From positions 43,006 to 107,005 of IMG/VR virus record IMGVR_UViG_3300025121_000027: a stretch of 64,000 nucleotides of DNA; one strand, 5' to 3'. Below the pieces are notes generated by a model. That model was not told where the DNA came from, did no database searches, and saw only the letters and a list, made by a program, of their open reading frames with translations. The translations under genes were made by a program, and so were the position numbers. Of the stretch, positions 25,481 to 34,862 are shown piece after piece (within the stretch, counting starts at the first letter, position 1; the number at the start of each line of letters is the position of its first letter). This DNA comes from a virus.

Positions 25481-25948
25481 ATGCCAAAATACATATCTGT
25501 AAAAGTTGAGCCAGATGACAAGATAATAAGTATTAAATTAAATAAGTTTAATCAAAAAGCACTTGATGCTGTTCATTATAGATTAGTTTGGGGAGCAAAT
25601 AGAATTAGAAATCGCATGATTAACTTGATGCGACACACTCCAAAAACAGGGAAGAAATATAGAAGAGGAAAGAAGTGGCATATAGCATCAAGCCCTGGTA
25701 ATGCTCCTGCTGTTGATCGCGGTCAATTGATTAGAAGTATAGTAATGGATGAAGGCATTGACTATGTGGAAGTAGGAGTTAAAAGCGGTGCTCCTTATGC
25801 AGCAGCGTTAGAAGAAGGAACAAGCAAAGCTGGCAGAGGAAGAAAAACCAAAATACTTCCAAGGCCATTTTTAAAGCCTTCTGTAGCGGCAGAGATGCCA
25901 AGAATAGAATCAAGAATATATTACGATTTAAATAGATTGGGTTTATAA
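25481..25948 (+). CDS. HK97 gp10-like tail/neck protein
   Basis: 155 residues. ASSPGNAPAVDRGQLIRSIV..., VEVGVKSGAPYAAALEEGTSK and LPRPFLKPSV are the conserved core of HK97-gp10-like proteins, which sit at the head-tail junction. Start and stop abut the neighbours. Confidence 0.8.
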   Translation: MPKYISVKVEPDDKIISIKLNKFNQKALDAVHYRLVWGANRIRNRMINLMRHTPKTGKKYRRGKKWHIASSPGNAPAVDRGQLIRSIVMDEGIDYVEVGVKSGAPYAAALEEGTSKAGRGRKTKILPRPFLKPSVAAEMPRIESRIYYDLNRLGL

Positions 25949-26563
25949 ATGAGACTTGGCGAACTTGTCATAAGATTAAGAGAAACAACTCAGCTTTTCC
26001 AAGGAAGAGTTGGCGGTACTGCTGAATATGCAATAGCGCAAGACAATACTCTTAACAACGAAATGGCTTTTGTTCTTCCTGTAACTGATGTTGCAGATGA
26101 AAATAAAAATGATACTTCTATTCAGCAAATTATAACAGAACAATTTGCTGTTATAGTAGCAATAAAAAATGATACAAACTTTAAAGATAAAACTGGTTTT
26201 ACTGCATATAATCGATTGCATGAAATTAGAAAAGATATGTTTAGGGCTTATTTAGGATATGACACTGGATTACTTTTTGAAGAAGATGATGAAAATACTA
26301 CAGAAACATTGATCTATTATCGTGGTGGTCAACTCTTAGATATAGATAGAGGATATTTATGGTATCAATTCACATTTGAATATAAGGTTGGGATAACTAC
26401 TCAAACAGTATTCGATCCTGTGACTGGTTATCTTGACAGAATATATGCTCAATGGGTTTTAGCAGAGAGTGATAATTTGCCGGTTACGGAAGACTTGCCA
26501 GTAGAATCATTCGCTCCTGATATGGAGCAGATGATTGATTTGCAAGTGCTTAGAGAATCATAA
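25949..26563 (+). CDS. Tail terminator-like protein
   Basis: 204 residues. LGELVIRLRETTQLFQGRVGG..., ITEQFAVIVAI and HEIRKDMFRAYLGYD fit the Gp37/Gp68 type of tail-terminator proteins of Mu-like myoviruses, which cap the tail tube. It comes just before the DUF2635 and sheath genes, the Mu order. The C-terminal 50 residues are an acidic extension. Confidence 0.65.
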   Translation: MRLGELVIRLRETTQLFQGRVGGTAEYAIAQDNTLNNEMAFVLPVTDVADENKNDTSIQQIITEQFAVIVAIKNDTNFKDKTGFTAYNRLHEIRKDMFRAYLGYDTGLLFEEDDENTTETLIYYRGGQLLDIDRGYLWYQFTFEYKVGITTQTVFDPVTGYLDRIYAQWVLAESDNLPVTEDLPVESFAPDMEQMIDLQVLRES

Positions 26564-26584
26564 ACAGCGAAACGGAGAAAAAGA

Positions 26585-26770
26585 ATGGAAAAGTTTTTGA
26601 AACCAAAGGAAGGATTGATAGTACGCGATCCAGTTACAATGACTCCTCTATCTAAAGATGGAGAATGGAAACCTTGGATCGGTCCACAAGGGAGATATTG
26701 GAGACGAAGAATAAACTGTGGAGATTGTTTTGACAGTACTCCGCAAAATCAGAGAAAGAGAAAGGAGTAA
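26585..26770 (+). CDS. DUF2635 family protein (Mu-like)
   Basis: 61 residues. GLIVRDPVTMTPLSKDGEWKP followed by YWRRRINCGDCF is the DUF2635 signature; members lie right before the sheath gene in Mu-like phages, as here. Function is not known. Confidence 0.75.
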   Translation: MEKFLKPKEGLIVRDPVTMTPLSKDGEWKPWIGPQGRYWRRRINCGDCFDSTPQNQRKRKE

Positions 26771-26778
26771 ACTAAACC

Positions 26779-28284
26779 ATGACAATTTCCTTCAATAATA
26801 TTCCAGATGCCGTCAGAACTCCGAATGTGTACACCGAGATTGATAATAGTAGAGCACTCGGCAATCGTCTTGTTCAGAATCCTCATAAAGCTTTGATTGT
26901 TGCACAGAGAACTACTGAAGGTTCTGTTGAGCCTTTGGTATTGACTGCTATTACAAACAATAATCTTGCAGATGGTTACTTTGGCCCTGGAAGTCAACTT
27001 GCTCGCATGTGTGCAGTATTTAAAAGTAATAACCCAAATACTGAATTGTGGGCTGTTGCTTTGAGCGATGAAGCGGCTGGTATAAAAGCATCTTGTGTTA
27101 TCAGAACTTCTGTTGCTTTGTCTGCTACTGGTGGTAGTTGTTCTGGTGGTGGTACTTATTTCCTACTTGTTAATGGTGTTAAATGCTATACTGCTATGAC
27201 AAGCGGTTGGAGTACTGCTGATGCCAATAGTGCTATCATAGCTAAAATCAATGCTGATTCTACTTTGCCTGTGGTCGCCTCTACTATTGCTACTTCTGCT
27301 GTTTGTATCACTGCTGTGAATAAAGGCGAAGCTGGCAATTATATTGATGTAAGGGCTAATTACTATATGGGGCAAAGCGATCCTGCTTGCTTTGTGGATT
27401 CCGCTCAGATTACAGCAATGGCTGGCGGTACTACTAACTCTGATCTTGGCGATGCTTGGGCTGTTATTGATAATGAAAGATTCAATTACATTATTCAGCC
27501 TTATGTTGATGCTGCCAACCTAACAGAAATAGAAACGGAACTTGAAGATAGATTTGGGCCAATGATTAATCTTCAAGGCCACGGTTTTGCTGCATTGCGT
27601 GGTACTGCTGCTTCTTGTACTACCTTAGGCAACACTCGTAATTCTCCGCATAATACTATTATGGGTTGTTACGATAGCCCAACTGATCCAGCAGAATGGG
27701 CCGCTTCTCTTGGAGCTGTTGCTGCTTGGAATTTGAATAACGATCCAGCAAGACCATTGCAATTCTTAAAGTTGAAAGGTGTGCTTGCGCCGCCTGTTGC
27801 AAATAGGTTCACCAGAAGTGAAAGAGACACTTTGCTTTACGACGGCATTGCTACTTATTATGTTGATCCAGGCGGTTATGTACTGATTGAACGATGTATT
27901 ACTACCTATCAACTTAATGCAGTAGGAATTGCAGACCCGAGCTATCTGGATATTCAGACGCTTGCAACGCTTGGAGAAATTAGGGATCAATTCCTTATTC
28001 GCATGACCAATAGATTTATTATTCCAAGATATAAGCTTGCGGATGATGGCTATCCAGTACAGCCTGGGGCTTATATCGTAACACCTGCGACTGTAAGGCA
28101 AGAATGTATCTCTCTTTTTACTGCCTTACGGGATGATGGCTTGGTAGAGAATCTGGATGACTTCATAGAGAATTTGATTGTCGAAAGAAATCAAACAGAT
28201 GTTAATCGTGTAGATGTTTTGCTCCCCCCGGATCTTGTGAACCAGTTCCGTGTACTTGCCAGCACAATTCGTTTTATATTGTAA
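26779..28284 (+). CDS. Contractile tail sheath protein
   Basis: 501 residues. Mu gpL-like: an N-terminal FNNIPDAVRTPNVYTEIDNSRA, a middle region with GDAWAVIDNERFNYIIQPYVD and a C-terminal NRFTRSERDTLLYDGIATYYVDPGGYVLIERCITTYQ, typical of the sheath core. Contraction of this polymer drives the tube through the host envelope, so the phage is a myovirus. Strong expression is suggested by less AT-biased codons. Confidence 0.9.
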   Translation: MTISFNNIPDAVRTPNVYTEIDNSRALGNRLVQNPHKALIVAQRTTEGSVEPLVLTAITNNNLADGYFGPGSQLARMCAVFKSNNPNTELWAVALSDEAAGIKASCVIRTSVALSATGGSCSGGGTYFLLVNGVKCYTAMTSGWSTADANSAIIAKINADSTLPVVASTIATSAVCITAVNKGEAGNYIDVRANYYMGQSDPACFVDSAQITAMAGGTTNSDLGDAWAVIDNERFNYIIQPYVDAANLTEIETELEDRFGPMINLQGHGFAALRGTAASCTTLGNTRNSPHNTIMGCYDSPTDPAEWAASLGAVAAWNLNNDPARPLQFLKLKGVLAPPVANRFTRSERDTLLYDGIATYYVDPGGYVLIERCITTYQLNAVGIADPSYLDIQTLATLGEIRDQFLIRMTNRFIIPRYKLADDGYPVQPGAYIVTPATVRQECISLFTALRDDGLVENLDDFIENLIVERNQTDVNRVDVLLPPDLVNQFRVLASTIRFIL

Positions 28285-28301
28285 AATCAATAGGTTAGCT
28301 A

Positions 28302-29060
28302 ATGTATATTGTTTATCGAATGTACTGCGAAGCAAATAAGAAAAGCTATATTGGTATTACTGATAGCTTCAAAAGAAGAATGGCTGTTCATTGGAATACT
28401 TTTACAAACACTGTTCTTTCAAGAACTATTAAGAAATATGGTAAAGAAAGCTTCAAAGTATATAAGATAGACAATGCAGAAGATTGTATTGAGGCTTGCG
28501 ATAAAGAGAAATTATATATCGCAAGCCTCAATACTAAAGTTCCAAACGGCATGAATATGACCGATGGCGGAGAAGGAATTTTTGGATTAAAACATTCTGA
28601 TAAAACTCGTAGGCAGATGTCTGATTCTCATAAAGGAAAAGCTATCGGTGATAAAAACCCAATGTATGGCAAACCCGGATCAATGCTTGGTAAAAAATGG
28701 ACGGAAGAACAAAGAAGAAAATTATCTGAATCTTGTAAAGGCAGAATACCATGGAATAAAGGAAAGAAAGGTGTGCAGAAGGGGTGGAATAAAGGTTTAA
28801 AAGGAATACCAAGTCCAAAAAAAGGGAAACCTGGCAAGAAATGGACAGAAGAAACAAGAAAAAAAATGGAAATATCAAGAGTTGGTTGTTCTTTGGGTTG
28901 TAAGAATGCATCAGCAAAATTTGTTGAATTAGATATAATTGAAATAAGAAAAATATATGATTCTGGCAAAATGAATCAGCGTGAATTGGCTAAAAAATTT
29001 AATGTAACAGAACCAAATATACATTGTATTGTCAGGCGAAAAACTTGGACGCATATATAA
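28302..29060 (+). CDS. Free-standing GIY-YIG homing endonuclease
   Basis: 252 residues. The GIY-YIG domain is at the N-terminus (YIVYRMYCEANKKSYIGIT, W/H in HWNTF). NUMOD3-type repeats follow (FGLKHSDKTRRQMSDSHKGK, KWTEEQRRKLSESCKGR), then a C-terminal helix-turn-helix-like segment (NQRELAKKFNVTEPNIH). It lies between the normally adjacent sheath and tube genes with 17-base gaps, a common site for mobile endonucleases. It is related to the endonuclease at 2265. Confidence 0.9.
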   Translation: MYIVYRMYCEANKKSYIGITDSFKRRMAVHWNTFTNTVLSRTIKKYGKESFKVYKIDNAEDCIEACDKEKLYIASLNTKVPNGMNMTDGGEGIFGLKHSDKTRRQMSDSHKGKAIGDKNPMYGKPGSMLGKKWTEEQRRKLSESCKGRIPWNKGKKGVQKGWNKGLKGIPSPKKGKPGKKWTEETRKKMEISRVGCSLGCKNASAKFVELDIIEIRKIYDSGKMNQRELAKKFNVTEPNIHCIVRRKTWTHI

Positions 29061-29076
29061 TAAAGGAGAGAAGTAA

Positions 29077-29469
29077 ATGAGAATCACAGGTCGAGTGGAA
29101 ATTTTACTGAATGGAGAAATGCTTTTGAATAAGGCTGGCGCTGTTGCTCGTGGTCTTGGCATTAGCGGTGAGCCTAACTTTGAGCTAAGTGCAATAGTCG
29201 GAGATACTGGCCTTCATGGCTATATTGAAAATCCGATTATGGCAGAATGTGAAGTAAAGATAACAGATACAGATGATAAAATGCTTTCTGATCTTGCAAG
29301 AATTAGAGAAAACGGCACTCTTATCTTTCGCTCTGCTCGTGGTGGTAAAGCTTATATTATGGATAGAGCAACTTGTATTCGTAATTTTGAATTGACTGGT
29401 GGCGAAGGAGAGACAACCATTAAATTTCAAGGTCCGTATTGGACTGAAACCGTTGAATCTGCTCTATAG
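29077..29469 (+). CDS. Tail tube protein (Mu gpM-like)
   Basis: 130 residues. ITGRVEILLNGEMLLNKAGAVARGLG, GLHGYIENPIMAECEVKITDTDDKML and FELTGGEGETTIKFQGP match the Mu-type tail tube family. The subunit stacks into the inner tube under the sheath. GGAGAG precedes the ATG. Confidence 0.85.
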   Translation: MRITGRVEILLNGEMLLNKAGAVARGLGISGEPNFELSAIVGDTGLHGYIENPIMAECEVKITDTDDKMLSDLARIRENGTLIFRSARGGKAYIMDRATCIRNFELTGGEGETTIKFQGPYWTETVESAL

Positions 29470-29497
29470 TTTTAAGTAAAGAATTTCTAAGGAGACA

Positions 29498-29824
29498 ATG
29501 ATGGATAGTATTAAAGTGTTACTTAAAAGTCCAGTAACAGTAAATGAGATAATATATACAGAACTTACAATAGGAAAGTTTAGAGCAAAGCATTTTCAAT
29601 ATCTTCCAGAAGAGGCTCTTGCTTTAGAGTATGATGATCCTAAAGCAATGGATAAAAAGCAAATGCTTAAACTTGCCATAGGAATGATGCCTTTAATTGC
29701 CGCTATGGCAAATGTTCCTAAAGAAGTTGTTGAAGAGTTAGAGATGCCCGATCTTATGGGGGTGATAGAAAAAGTTGGCCCTTTCTTAGCAGCGTCCCTA
29801 TCACAAGAGACTGGAAGCAAATGA
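29498..29824 (+). CDS. Tail assembly chaperone, Mu gp41-like
   Basis: 108 residues of the Phage_TAC_7 type (LTIGKFRAKHFQYLPEEAL..., LKLAIGMMPLIAAMANVPKEVVEELEMPDLMGVIEKVGPFLA). It is thought to coat the tape measure protein during tail assembly. Like Mu gp41, it is followed by an overlapping short ORF in the -1 frame, and a slippery heptamer at 29779-29785 could fuse the two. Confidence 0.8.
   Translation: MMDSIKVLLKSPVTVNEIIYTELTIGKFRAKHFQYLPEEALALEYDDPKAMDKKQMLKLAIGMMPLIAAMANVPKEVVEELEMPDLMGVIEKVGPFLAASLSQETGSK
29779..29785 (+). promoter_or_regulatory. Candidate -1 ribosomal frameshift site CCCTTTC
   Basis: Read in the chaperone frame the bases are C-CCT-TTC, an exact X-XXY-YYZ slippery heptamer. 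After a -1 slip the frame stays open through 29946 and absorbs the small downstream ORF, giving a product of about 149 residues. A -1 frameshift in the tail chaperone is a conserved feature of long-tailed phages, including Mu. Confidence 0.65.
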
Positions 29825-29946
29825 TATGGGTGATAGCGGACGCATATCATTTTGCTCCAGTCTCTATATGGGAAATGAGCATAGAAGATTTACACTTTTG
29901 GATAGATGGTTCCAACTGGCTAAACAAGAAAAGGGGCAGTAATTAA
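29821..29946 (+). CDS. GpE-like second half of the tail chaperone pair
   Basis: 41 residues if started at the ATG overlapping the chaperone stop; it more likely serves as the C-terminal extension made by the -1 frameshift. IADAYHFAPVSIWEMSIEDLHFW resembles P2 GpE (short, Trp-rich, with a xFxxxPxxxWxMxxxEL pattern). It ends in TAATG at the tape-measure start. Confidence 0.65.
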   Translation: MIWVIADAYHFAPVSIWEMSIEDLHFWIDGSNWLNKKRGSN

Positions 29947-31661
29947 TGAAGAATTTTGATCTATCTTTTATAATGAAGTTAGTGGATCGCTTCTCCAGTC
30001 CATTGAAGCAGTCTATGCATAACTTCAATAAATTCATGGATCAAGTTAAGAAGTCCGATACTGTCATGATGAAGTTTAGCGACAACATGAAAGACATCGG
30101 GCAGAAAGCTTCTCTTTATCTTACTGCTCCTATAGTTCTTGCTGGTGGTATGGCTGTAAAGACAGCTATCAGTTTTGAATCTGCTTGGACTGGTGTTGTT
30201 AAAACTGTGGATGCTTCCAAAGAAGAGCTTGACTCGATGAAGAAAAGCTTGGAAGCACTTGCAAGGGTTACGCCAATTCCGCAAGAAGATATAATGAGAA
30301 TTGCAGAAGCTGCTGGCCAGTTAAATATTAAAACACAGTTTATCCCAGGCTTTACAAGAGCAATGGCGGCGTTAGCGGCTACTACTAACTTAACAGTAGA
30401 AAGCGGCTCTGACGCTCTTGCTCGTTTTGCTAATGTCATGCAAATGCCCCAAGATCAATTTGAGAGACTTGCTTCTACTCTTGCAAGATTAGATGTTAAT
30501 GCTCAAACTTCTGCTTCTGAAATTATGAACATGGCAACTTATTTTGCTGGTTCTGCTGCTCTTATTAAAATGACAGAATCGCAAACGCTTGGCCTTGCTG
30601 CTGCTTTAAGTTCTTTAGGTATTAGAGCCGAACTTGGCGGCGGTGCCATGAGTAGATTTATCATGGAGTTAGGCAAAGAAATTGGCACTGGCAGTAAACG
30701 TATGCGAGCTTTTGCAAAGATATCTAATTCGTCTGTTAAAGATTTTGAGAAGTTATGGAAGAAAGACGCACTTGAAGCAATACTAAAATTTGCAAAAGGA
30801 TTGGATGGTCTTAATAAAAGCGGCAAGAATGTTTCTGCAATATTAGATGCTATGAAGTTTGACGGCGTAAGATTGGCTGAAACATTGCTTAAAATGGCAG
30901 AGGGTGGGGATTTAGTCAGAGAAATTATAACAACAGGCAACAAAGAATGGGAGAAGCAAGGAGAACTTGTAAAGCAAACAGGTTTAAGATATGGGACTAC
31001 TGAATCCAAATTACAAATTTTTATAAATAGAGTAAAACAACTTTCTGCTGCTTTTGGAGATGAGCTACTTCCAAAACTTAATGAAGTAATGGATGGGCTT
31101 GAGCCGTTCATTGAACAGCTAAAATCAATGGATTCTCAAACAAAAACTTCTACTATAAAGATGGCTGCACTTGCTGCTGCTATTGGCCCATTATTAGTTG
31201 GTCTTGCTATTGTAACTAAATCTCTTGCAATCATTGCTGCTTCTCCTGCTTTTGCTTTGATAGTTGCTTCCTTTGCTGGAATTGCACTACAGATTAAAAA
31301 TACTAATGATGAAATAGATAGATTTACTTTGAAGATAAAATCATTCAAAGAATTTTTAAACTTTATGAAAACAATTAAAGGTGCTAACTTCTTTTCTTCT
31401 CCTGTTACTATGGCAACTACTGCATATAGAGCATCTAAAAAATTGTCTGAATCGCTTTGGCCAAACGAACCAGGTTTAAAATCTTCTCATTCTATTGATG
31501 GTGCATTAGCTCAATCTCATTCAAAAGCAGATGTAACAATTAGAGTGCAAGCAGAACAAGGAACGAATGCTCAAGTAGAAGATGTCAAGAAGAGTAGTGA
31601 TTTTGGCCTAAAAATTTTAAGTGATTATATGCTTGGAAATCAACTTGGATATGGATATTAA
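29946..31661 (+). CDS. Tail tape measure protein
   Basis: 571 residues. The N-terminal PhageMin_Tail-like core (FESAWTGVVKTVDASKEELDSMKKSLEALARVTPIPQEDIMRIAEAAGQLN..., ARFANVMQMP, ELGGGAMSRFIMELG) is clear. A hydrophobic region (about 395-445, MAALAAAIGPLLVGLAIVTKSLAIIAASPAFALIVASFAGIAL when read in parts) follows. At this length the tail would be fairly short (roughly 85 nm by the usual 1.5 angstroms per residue rule). Confidence 0.85.
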   Translation: MKNFDLSFIMKLVDRFSSPLKQSMHNFNKFMDQVKKSDTVMMKFSDNMKDIGQKASLYLTAPIVLAGGMAVKTAISFESAWTGVVKTVDASKEELDSMKKSLEALARVTPIPQEDIMRIAEAAGQLNIKTQFIPGFTRAMAALAATTNLTVESGSDALARFANVMQMPQDQFERLASTLARLDVNAQTSASEIMNMATYFAGSAALIKMTESQTLGLAAALSSLGIRAELGGGAMSRFIMELGKEIGTGSKRMRAFAKISNSSVKDFEKLWKKDALEAILKFAKGLDGLNKSGKNVSAILDAMKFDGVRLAETLLKMAEGGDLVREIITTGNKEWEKQGELVKQTGLRYGTTESKLQIFINRVKQLSAAFGDELLPKLNEVMDGLEPFIEQLKSMDSQTKTSTIKMAALAAAIGPLLVGLAIVTKSLAIIAASPAFALIVASFAGIALQIKNTNDEIDRFTLKIKSFKEFLNFMKTIKGANFFSSPVTMATTAYRASKKLSESLWPNEPGLKSSHSIDGALAQSHSKADVTIRVQAEQGTNAQVEDVKKSSDFGLKILSDYMLGNQLGYGY

Positions 31662-31663
31662 TT

Positions 31664-33073
31664 ATGACTTGGCGAGCTAACTTACAATTTGCATCTTTTA
31701 GAGGTGTTCCTTTTCATGTTCTTTCGCATGAAGCCTCTATCGGAAGAAGGAATGTAGTTCATCAATATCCATTCAAGGATGATCCGTATATAGAAGATTT
31801 AGGATTGGATACAGATGAATTTACTATTGAAGGCTACGTAATAGCAAATGAAGAAAATGATTATGATTATTTTTCACAAAGAAATAATCTAATAACTGCT
31901 TTAAAACAAGCAGGGCCAGGAGCATTAAAACATCCTTATCTTGGAGAGAAATATGTTTCTCTTGTAGGCAAAGCAAGAATAAGAGAAATGTTTAATGAAG
32001 GCGGCATTGCTCGCTTTACTATGACTTTCATGGTAACGAGCGATGCAATCTTTCCAAAGGAATCAATTGATACTTCTGGAGCAGTAGATAAAGCATCGGA
32101 GAAGTTGATAGATACTGCGCTGGATTCTTTCTATGAGCAATATGATATGGAAGATGCTCCAGCTTTCAGTCTTGCGGGGATGATAGATGATTTTGATTCT
32201 TATGTTTCTTTTGCAAAAAATAAAGTAAGTGCAATGCGTAATGCTTCTGGTTCTTCTTTAAGTTATGTTAAATCGACTTTTGACGATGCAAGAGAAGTAA
32301 TGCTTGAAGTAGTTAGATACCCATGTCAAGTAGGTGCTTTGGTTTTTGATTGTGTTGATAGTATTTTAGAAGTAGCTAATATAGTAGGAAGTGGCTATCT
32401 TGGCCAAATACTCGGTCAATGTAGTGGGCAAATTATAAGCAGTAGATTGTCTTCGATAGGGGATAAAGTAAACGAAACCCTTGGGCAATCAATGGTGCTT
32501 TCTATGCTTGGCATAGTTGGCGTTAATGATGTAACAGGATTTGGAACAGCTTTCAATGCTTCCTCTGGTGGTGGTTCTCTTACAACTATCAACGTCTCTA
32601 CGCACTCAACTGCAAGACAAGCAGCAAATAGATTAGCTTTTATTAATATGACTAAGGCAATGTATTTGGCTGGCTCTGTTCGTGCTGCTATTCGTTCTGA
32701 ATATAGAAGTCTTTCGGATGTAGAAAAGATTAAGGCGCAGATTATAAATTCTATTGATTATATGATTGAAAAACTTGGAGACGAATCAGCAAGCGATCCA
32801 TATAAGAATTATGGCATCTATGTTGATAACAGAAATATTTATTCTGATATAGAAAATTTAAGAAGCGAATTTGCAAAAGCTATAAAGCAAAAGTTTATAA
32901 ATCTTCCGTATGAAGTTGAAGAGGAAATATCTCCAGAAGGAACAACAATACTGCATTTAGCTTATGGCAAGTATTTAGATATCAGTAGAGATGAAGAAGT
33001 TTTCAAGCGCAACCAGCCAACACTTAAACATCCTGGCTTTGTACTTGATAATGTAAGGATGTTGTCTGAATGA
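31664..33073 (+). CDS. Mu gpN-like tail/DNA circularisation N-terminal domain protein
   Basis: 469 residues. The first 125 (WRANLQFASFRGVPFHVLSHEASIGRR, ...YPFKDDPYIEDLG, EGYVI, LITALKQAGPGALKHPYLG) form the DNA_circ_N domain of Mu gpN, a baseplate hub component despite the old name. The C-terminal region is mostly helical. Overlaps the next gene by four bases. Confidence 0.85.
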   Translation: MTWRANLQFASFRGVPFHVLSHEASIGRRNVVHQYPFKDDPYIEDLGLDTDEFTIEGYVIANEENDYDYFSQRNNLITALKQAGPGALKHPYLGEKYVSLVGKARIREMFNEGGIARFTMTFMVTSDAIFPKESIDTSGAVDKASEKLIDTALDSFYEQYDMEDAPAFSLAGMIDDFDSYVSFAKNKVSAMRNASGSSLSYVKSTFDDAREVMLEVVRYPCQVGALVFDCVDSILEVANIVGSGYLGQILGQCSGQIISSRLSSIGDKVNETLGQSMVLSMLGIVGVNDVTGFGTAFNASSGGGSLTTINVSTHSTARQAANRLAFINMTKAMYLAGSVRAAIRSEYRSLSDVEKIKAQIINSIDYMIEKLGDESASDPYKNYGIYVDNRNIYSDIENLRSEFAKAIKQKFINLPYEVEEEISPEGTTILHLAYGKYLDISRDEEVFKRNQPTLKHPGFVLDNVRMLSE

Positions 33074-34158
33074 GTGAAATTATACTAAAAGTAAATGGTA
33101 AAGAATTTTCTGGATGGAAAGAACTTGAGATCAATCAATCTCTGGACCAGCTTGCTTCTTCTTTTGCTTTTTCTTATACAGAAAAATATCCAAATCAATT
33201 TGATTCTTTTGATTTTACCATGGGCGAAGAAGCAGTTGTAGAAATCAATGGAACAAGATTAATAACTGGATATGTAGAAGAAATAGATAAGAATTATGAT
33301 AGCTCTAATCATGTTCTGCAAATAAGAGGTAGAGATAAATTAGGTGATCTTGTTGATTGCTCTTATTATCAAGAAGGTAAAAGCGGGGAGTGGCTTAATC
33401 AAACAGTAGAAACATTAGTAAAGAATTTGGTTGCTCCTTTTGGCATATCTGTTGTTGTAGATGAAACAGTAAGAAGTACAGCGAACGAAAGACATTCTTT
33501 TAAAATCAAAGAAGGAGATACTGTTGCTGATTCTCTTTCAAGATTAATGCGCTTATATGCTTTTCTTCCTGTTAGCTATGGCGATGGTAAATTGACAATG
33601 ACTCGCGCAGCATCAAATAGAAAAGCGGTCAATGCAATTGAAAGCGGAAAGAATGTTCTTGCTGGCAATTCTTATCAAAGCAATACGGAAAGATTTAGTA
33701 AGTATATAGTAAAAGGCTCTAATACCGGCGATCCTTTCCATGAATTAGAAACTTATATAGGCCCAAGTAGATATGCAGTGGACCCTATTATATCCAGAAG
33801 TAGACCGATAGTAATTATTCATGAAGATAAATCAGATAAAGCTAATTGCCAGAACAGAGCAGATTGGGAATCAATGGTTAGGGCTGGAAAGTCCAGATCA
33901 TATAAGTATGTTATAAACGATTGGCTTCAAAAAGACGGAACGCCTTGGCCTTTAAATGCCACCTATTCGGTTGTTGATAGTATCAACAAAGTAAATGGTT
34001 CTTTTCTTTCTTCTTCTATTATTTTTCGTTTGGGTGGTTGGGGAAAGATAACAGAAATTACTCTTGTAGATGAGAAGACATATAAGTTGATTAGAATGCC
34101 AGAAAAGATAACTGGCTCAAATGACGACGTAGACATATTAGGAATGATAGGCGCATGA
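33070..34158 (+). CDS. Baseplate hub protein (Mu gpP/gp44-like)
   Basis: 362 residues. The order SEIILKVNGKEFSGWKELEINQSLDQLASSFAFSYTEK, GYVEEIDKNYD, LQIRGRDKLGDLVDC and KIKEGDTVADSLSRLMRLY is that of Mu gp44, the trimeric hub on which the spike sits. ATGA-type overlaps on both sides tie it to gpN-like and spike genes. Confidence 0.85.
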   Translation: MSEIILKVNGKEFSGWKELEINQSLDQLASSFAFSYTEKYPNQFDSFDFTMGEEAVVEINGTRLITGYVEEIDKNYDSSNHVLQIRGRDKLGDLVDCSYYQEGKSGEWLNQTVETLVKNLVAPFGISVVVDETVRSTANERHSFKIKEGDTVADSLSRLMRLYAFLPVSYGDGKLTMTRAASNRKAVNAIESGKNVLAGNSYQSNTERFSKYIVKGSNTGDPFHELETYIGPSRYAVDPIISRSRPIVIIHEDKSDKANCQNRADWESMVRAGKSRSYKYVINDWLQKDGTPWPLNATYSVVDSINKVNGSFLSSSIIFRLGGWGKITEITLVDEKTYKLIRMPEKITGSNDDVDILGMIGA

Positions 34159-34862
34159 TTGAACCAATTTCCAGATTGCTTGCTCCGATAAAGAGACAAA
34201 TCTATATGCTTATAGGTAGGGCCATTGTCTCTTATATCGATAATTCAAAAAGTACTCAACTCTTACAATTAAGATTACTTGCAGATGAAATATCGAGCAA
34301 TGTTGAAAGATTTGAGGAATATGGATTCACTACTTATCCATTGGTAAATTCTGAAGCATTGGCATCTTTCGTAAACGGCAATCGTAATCACGGAATTATA
34401 CTTTGTGTTCATGATAGAAGATATAGGCCAACTGATTTAGCTTCTGGAGAAGTGGCTATTTATACTCACGAGGATTTATCATCTCCTAACCATAGAATAC
34501 ACTTAAAATCCGGCAATGAAATAGAAACCAAGTGTCAAGATAAGGTAGATATTATCGGCGGAAATAAAACGGAAACCATTACAGGTAATAAGCAAGTAAC
34601 TATAACAGGCAACCAGGGAAAGAACGCTGCCAATGATACAGAAACAATAACAACAAGCAAGCAAATTGTTGCCGCTGTTATTATTCTGAATGCTCCTTCT
34701 GTAACTCTTGGTGGCGCTTCTGGCACAGGGAAAACATTAGCTACAAGTGATATTGTATCTATCTTTAATAATCATACACATAATGAAACTGGCTCTGTAA
34801 CAAATGCTCCAAATACTACTTTAGCCGCCGCCAATATGACTGCTAATGTAAAGGGTGTATAA
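34155..34862 (+). CDS. Baseplate spike protein (Mu gp45-like)
   Basis: 235 residues. OB-like N-terminal part (residues 1-100), then a triple beta-helix made of short repeats (IIGGNKTETITGNKQVTITGN) and a tip with FNNHTHNE, the HxH motif that binds iron at the apex of membrane-piercing spikes. The protein punctures the outer membrane, which supports a Gram-negative host. Confidence 0.85.
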   Translation: MIEPISRLLAPIKRQIYMLIGRAIVSYIDNSKSTQLLQLRLLADEISSNVERFEEYGFTTYPLVNSEALASFVNGNRNHGIILCVHDRRYRPTDLASGEVAIYTHEDLSSPNHRIHLKSGNEIETKCQDKVDIIGGNKTETITGNKQVTITGNQGKNAANDTETITTSKQIVAAVIILNAPSVTLGGASGTGKTLATSDIVSIFNNHTHNETGSVTNAPNTTLAAANMTANVKGV

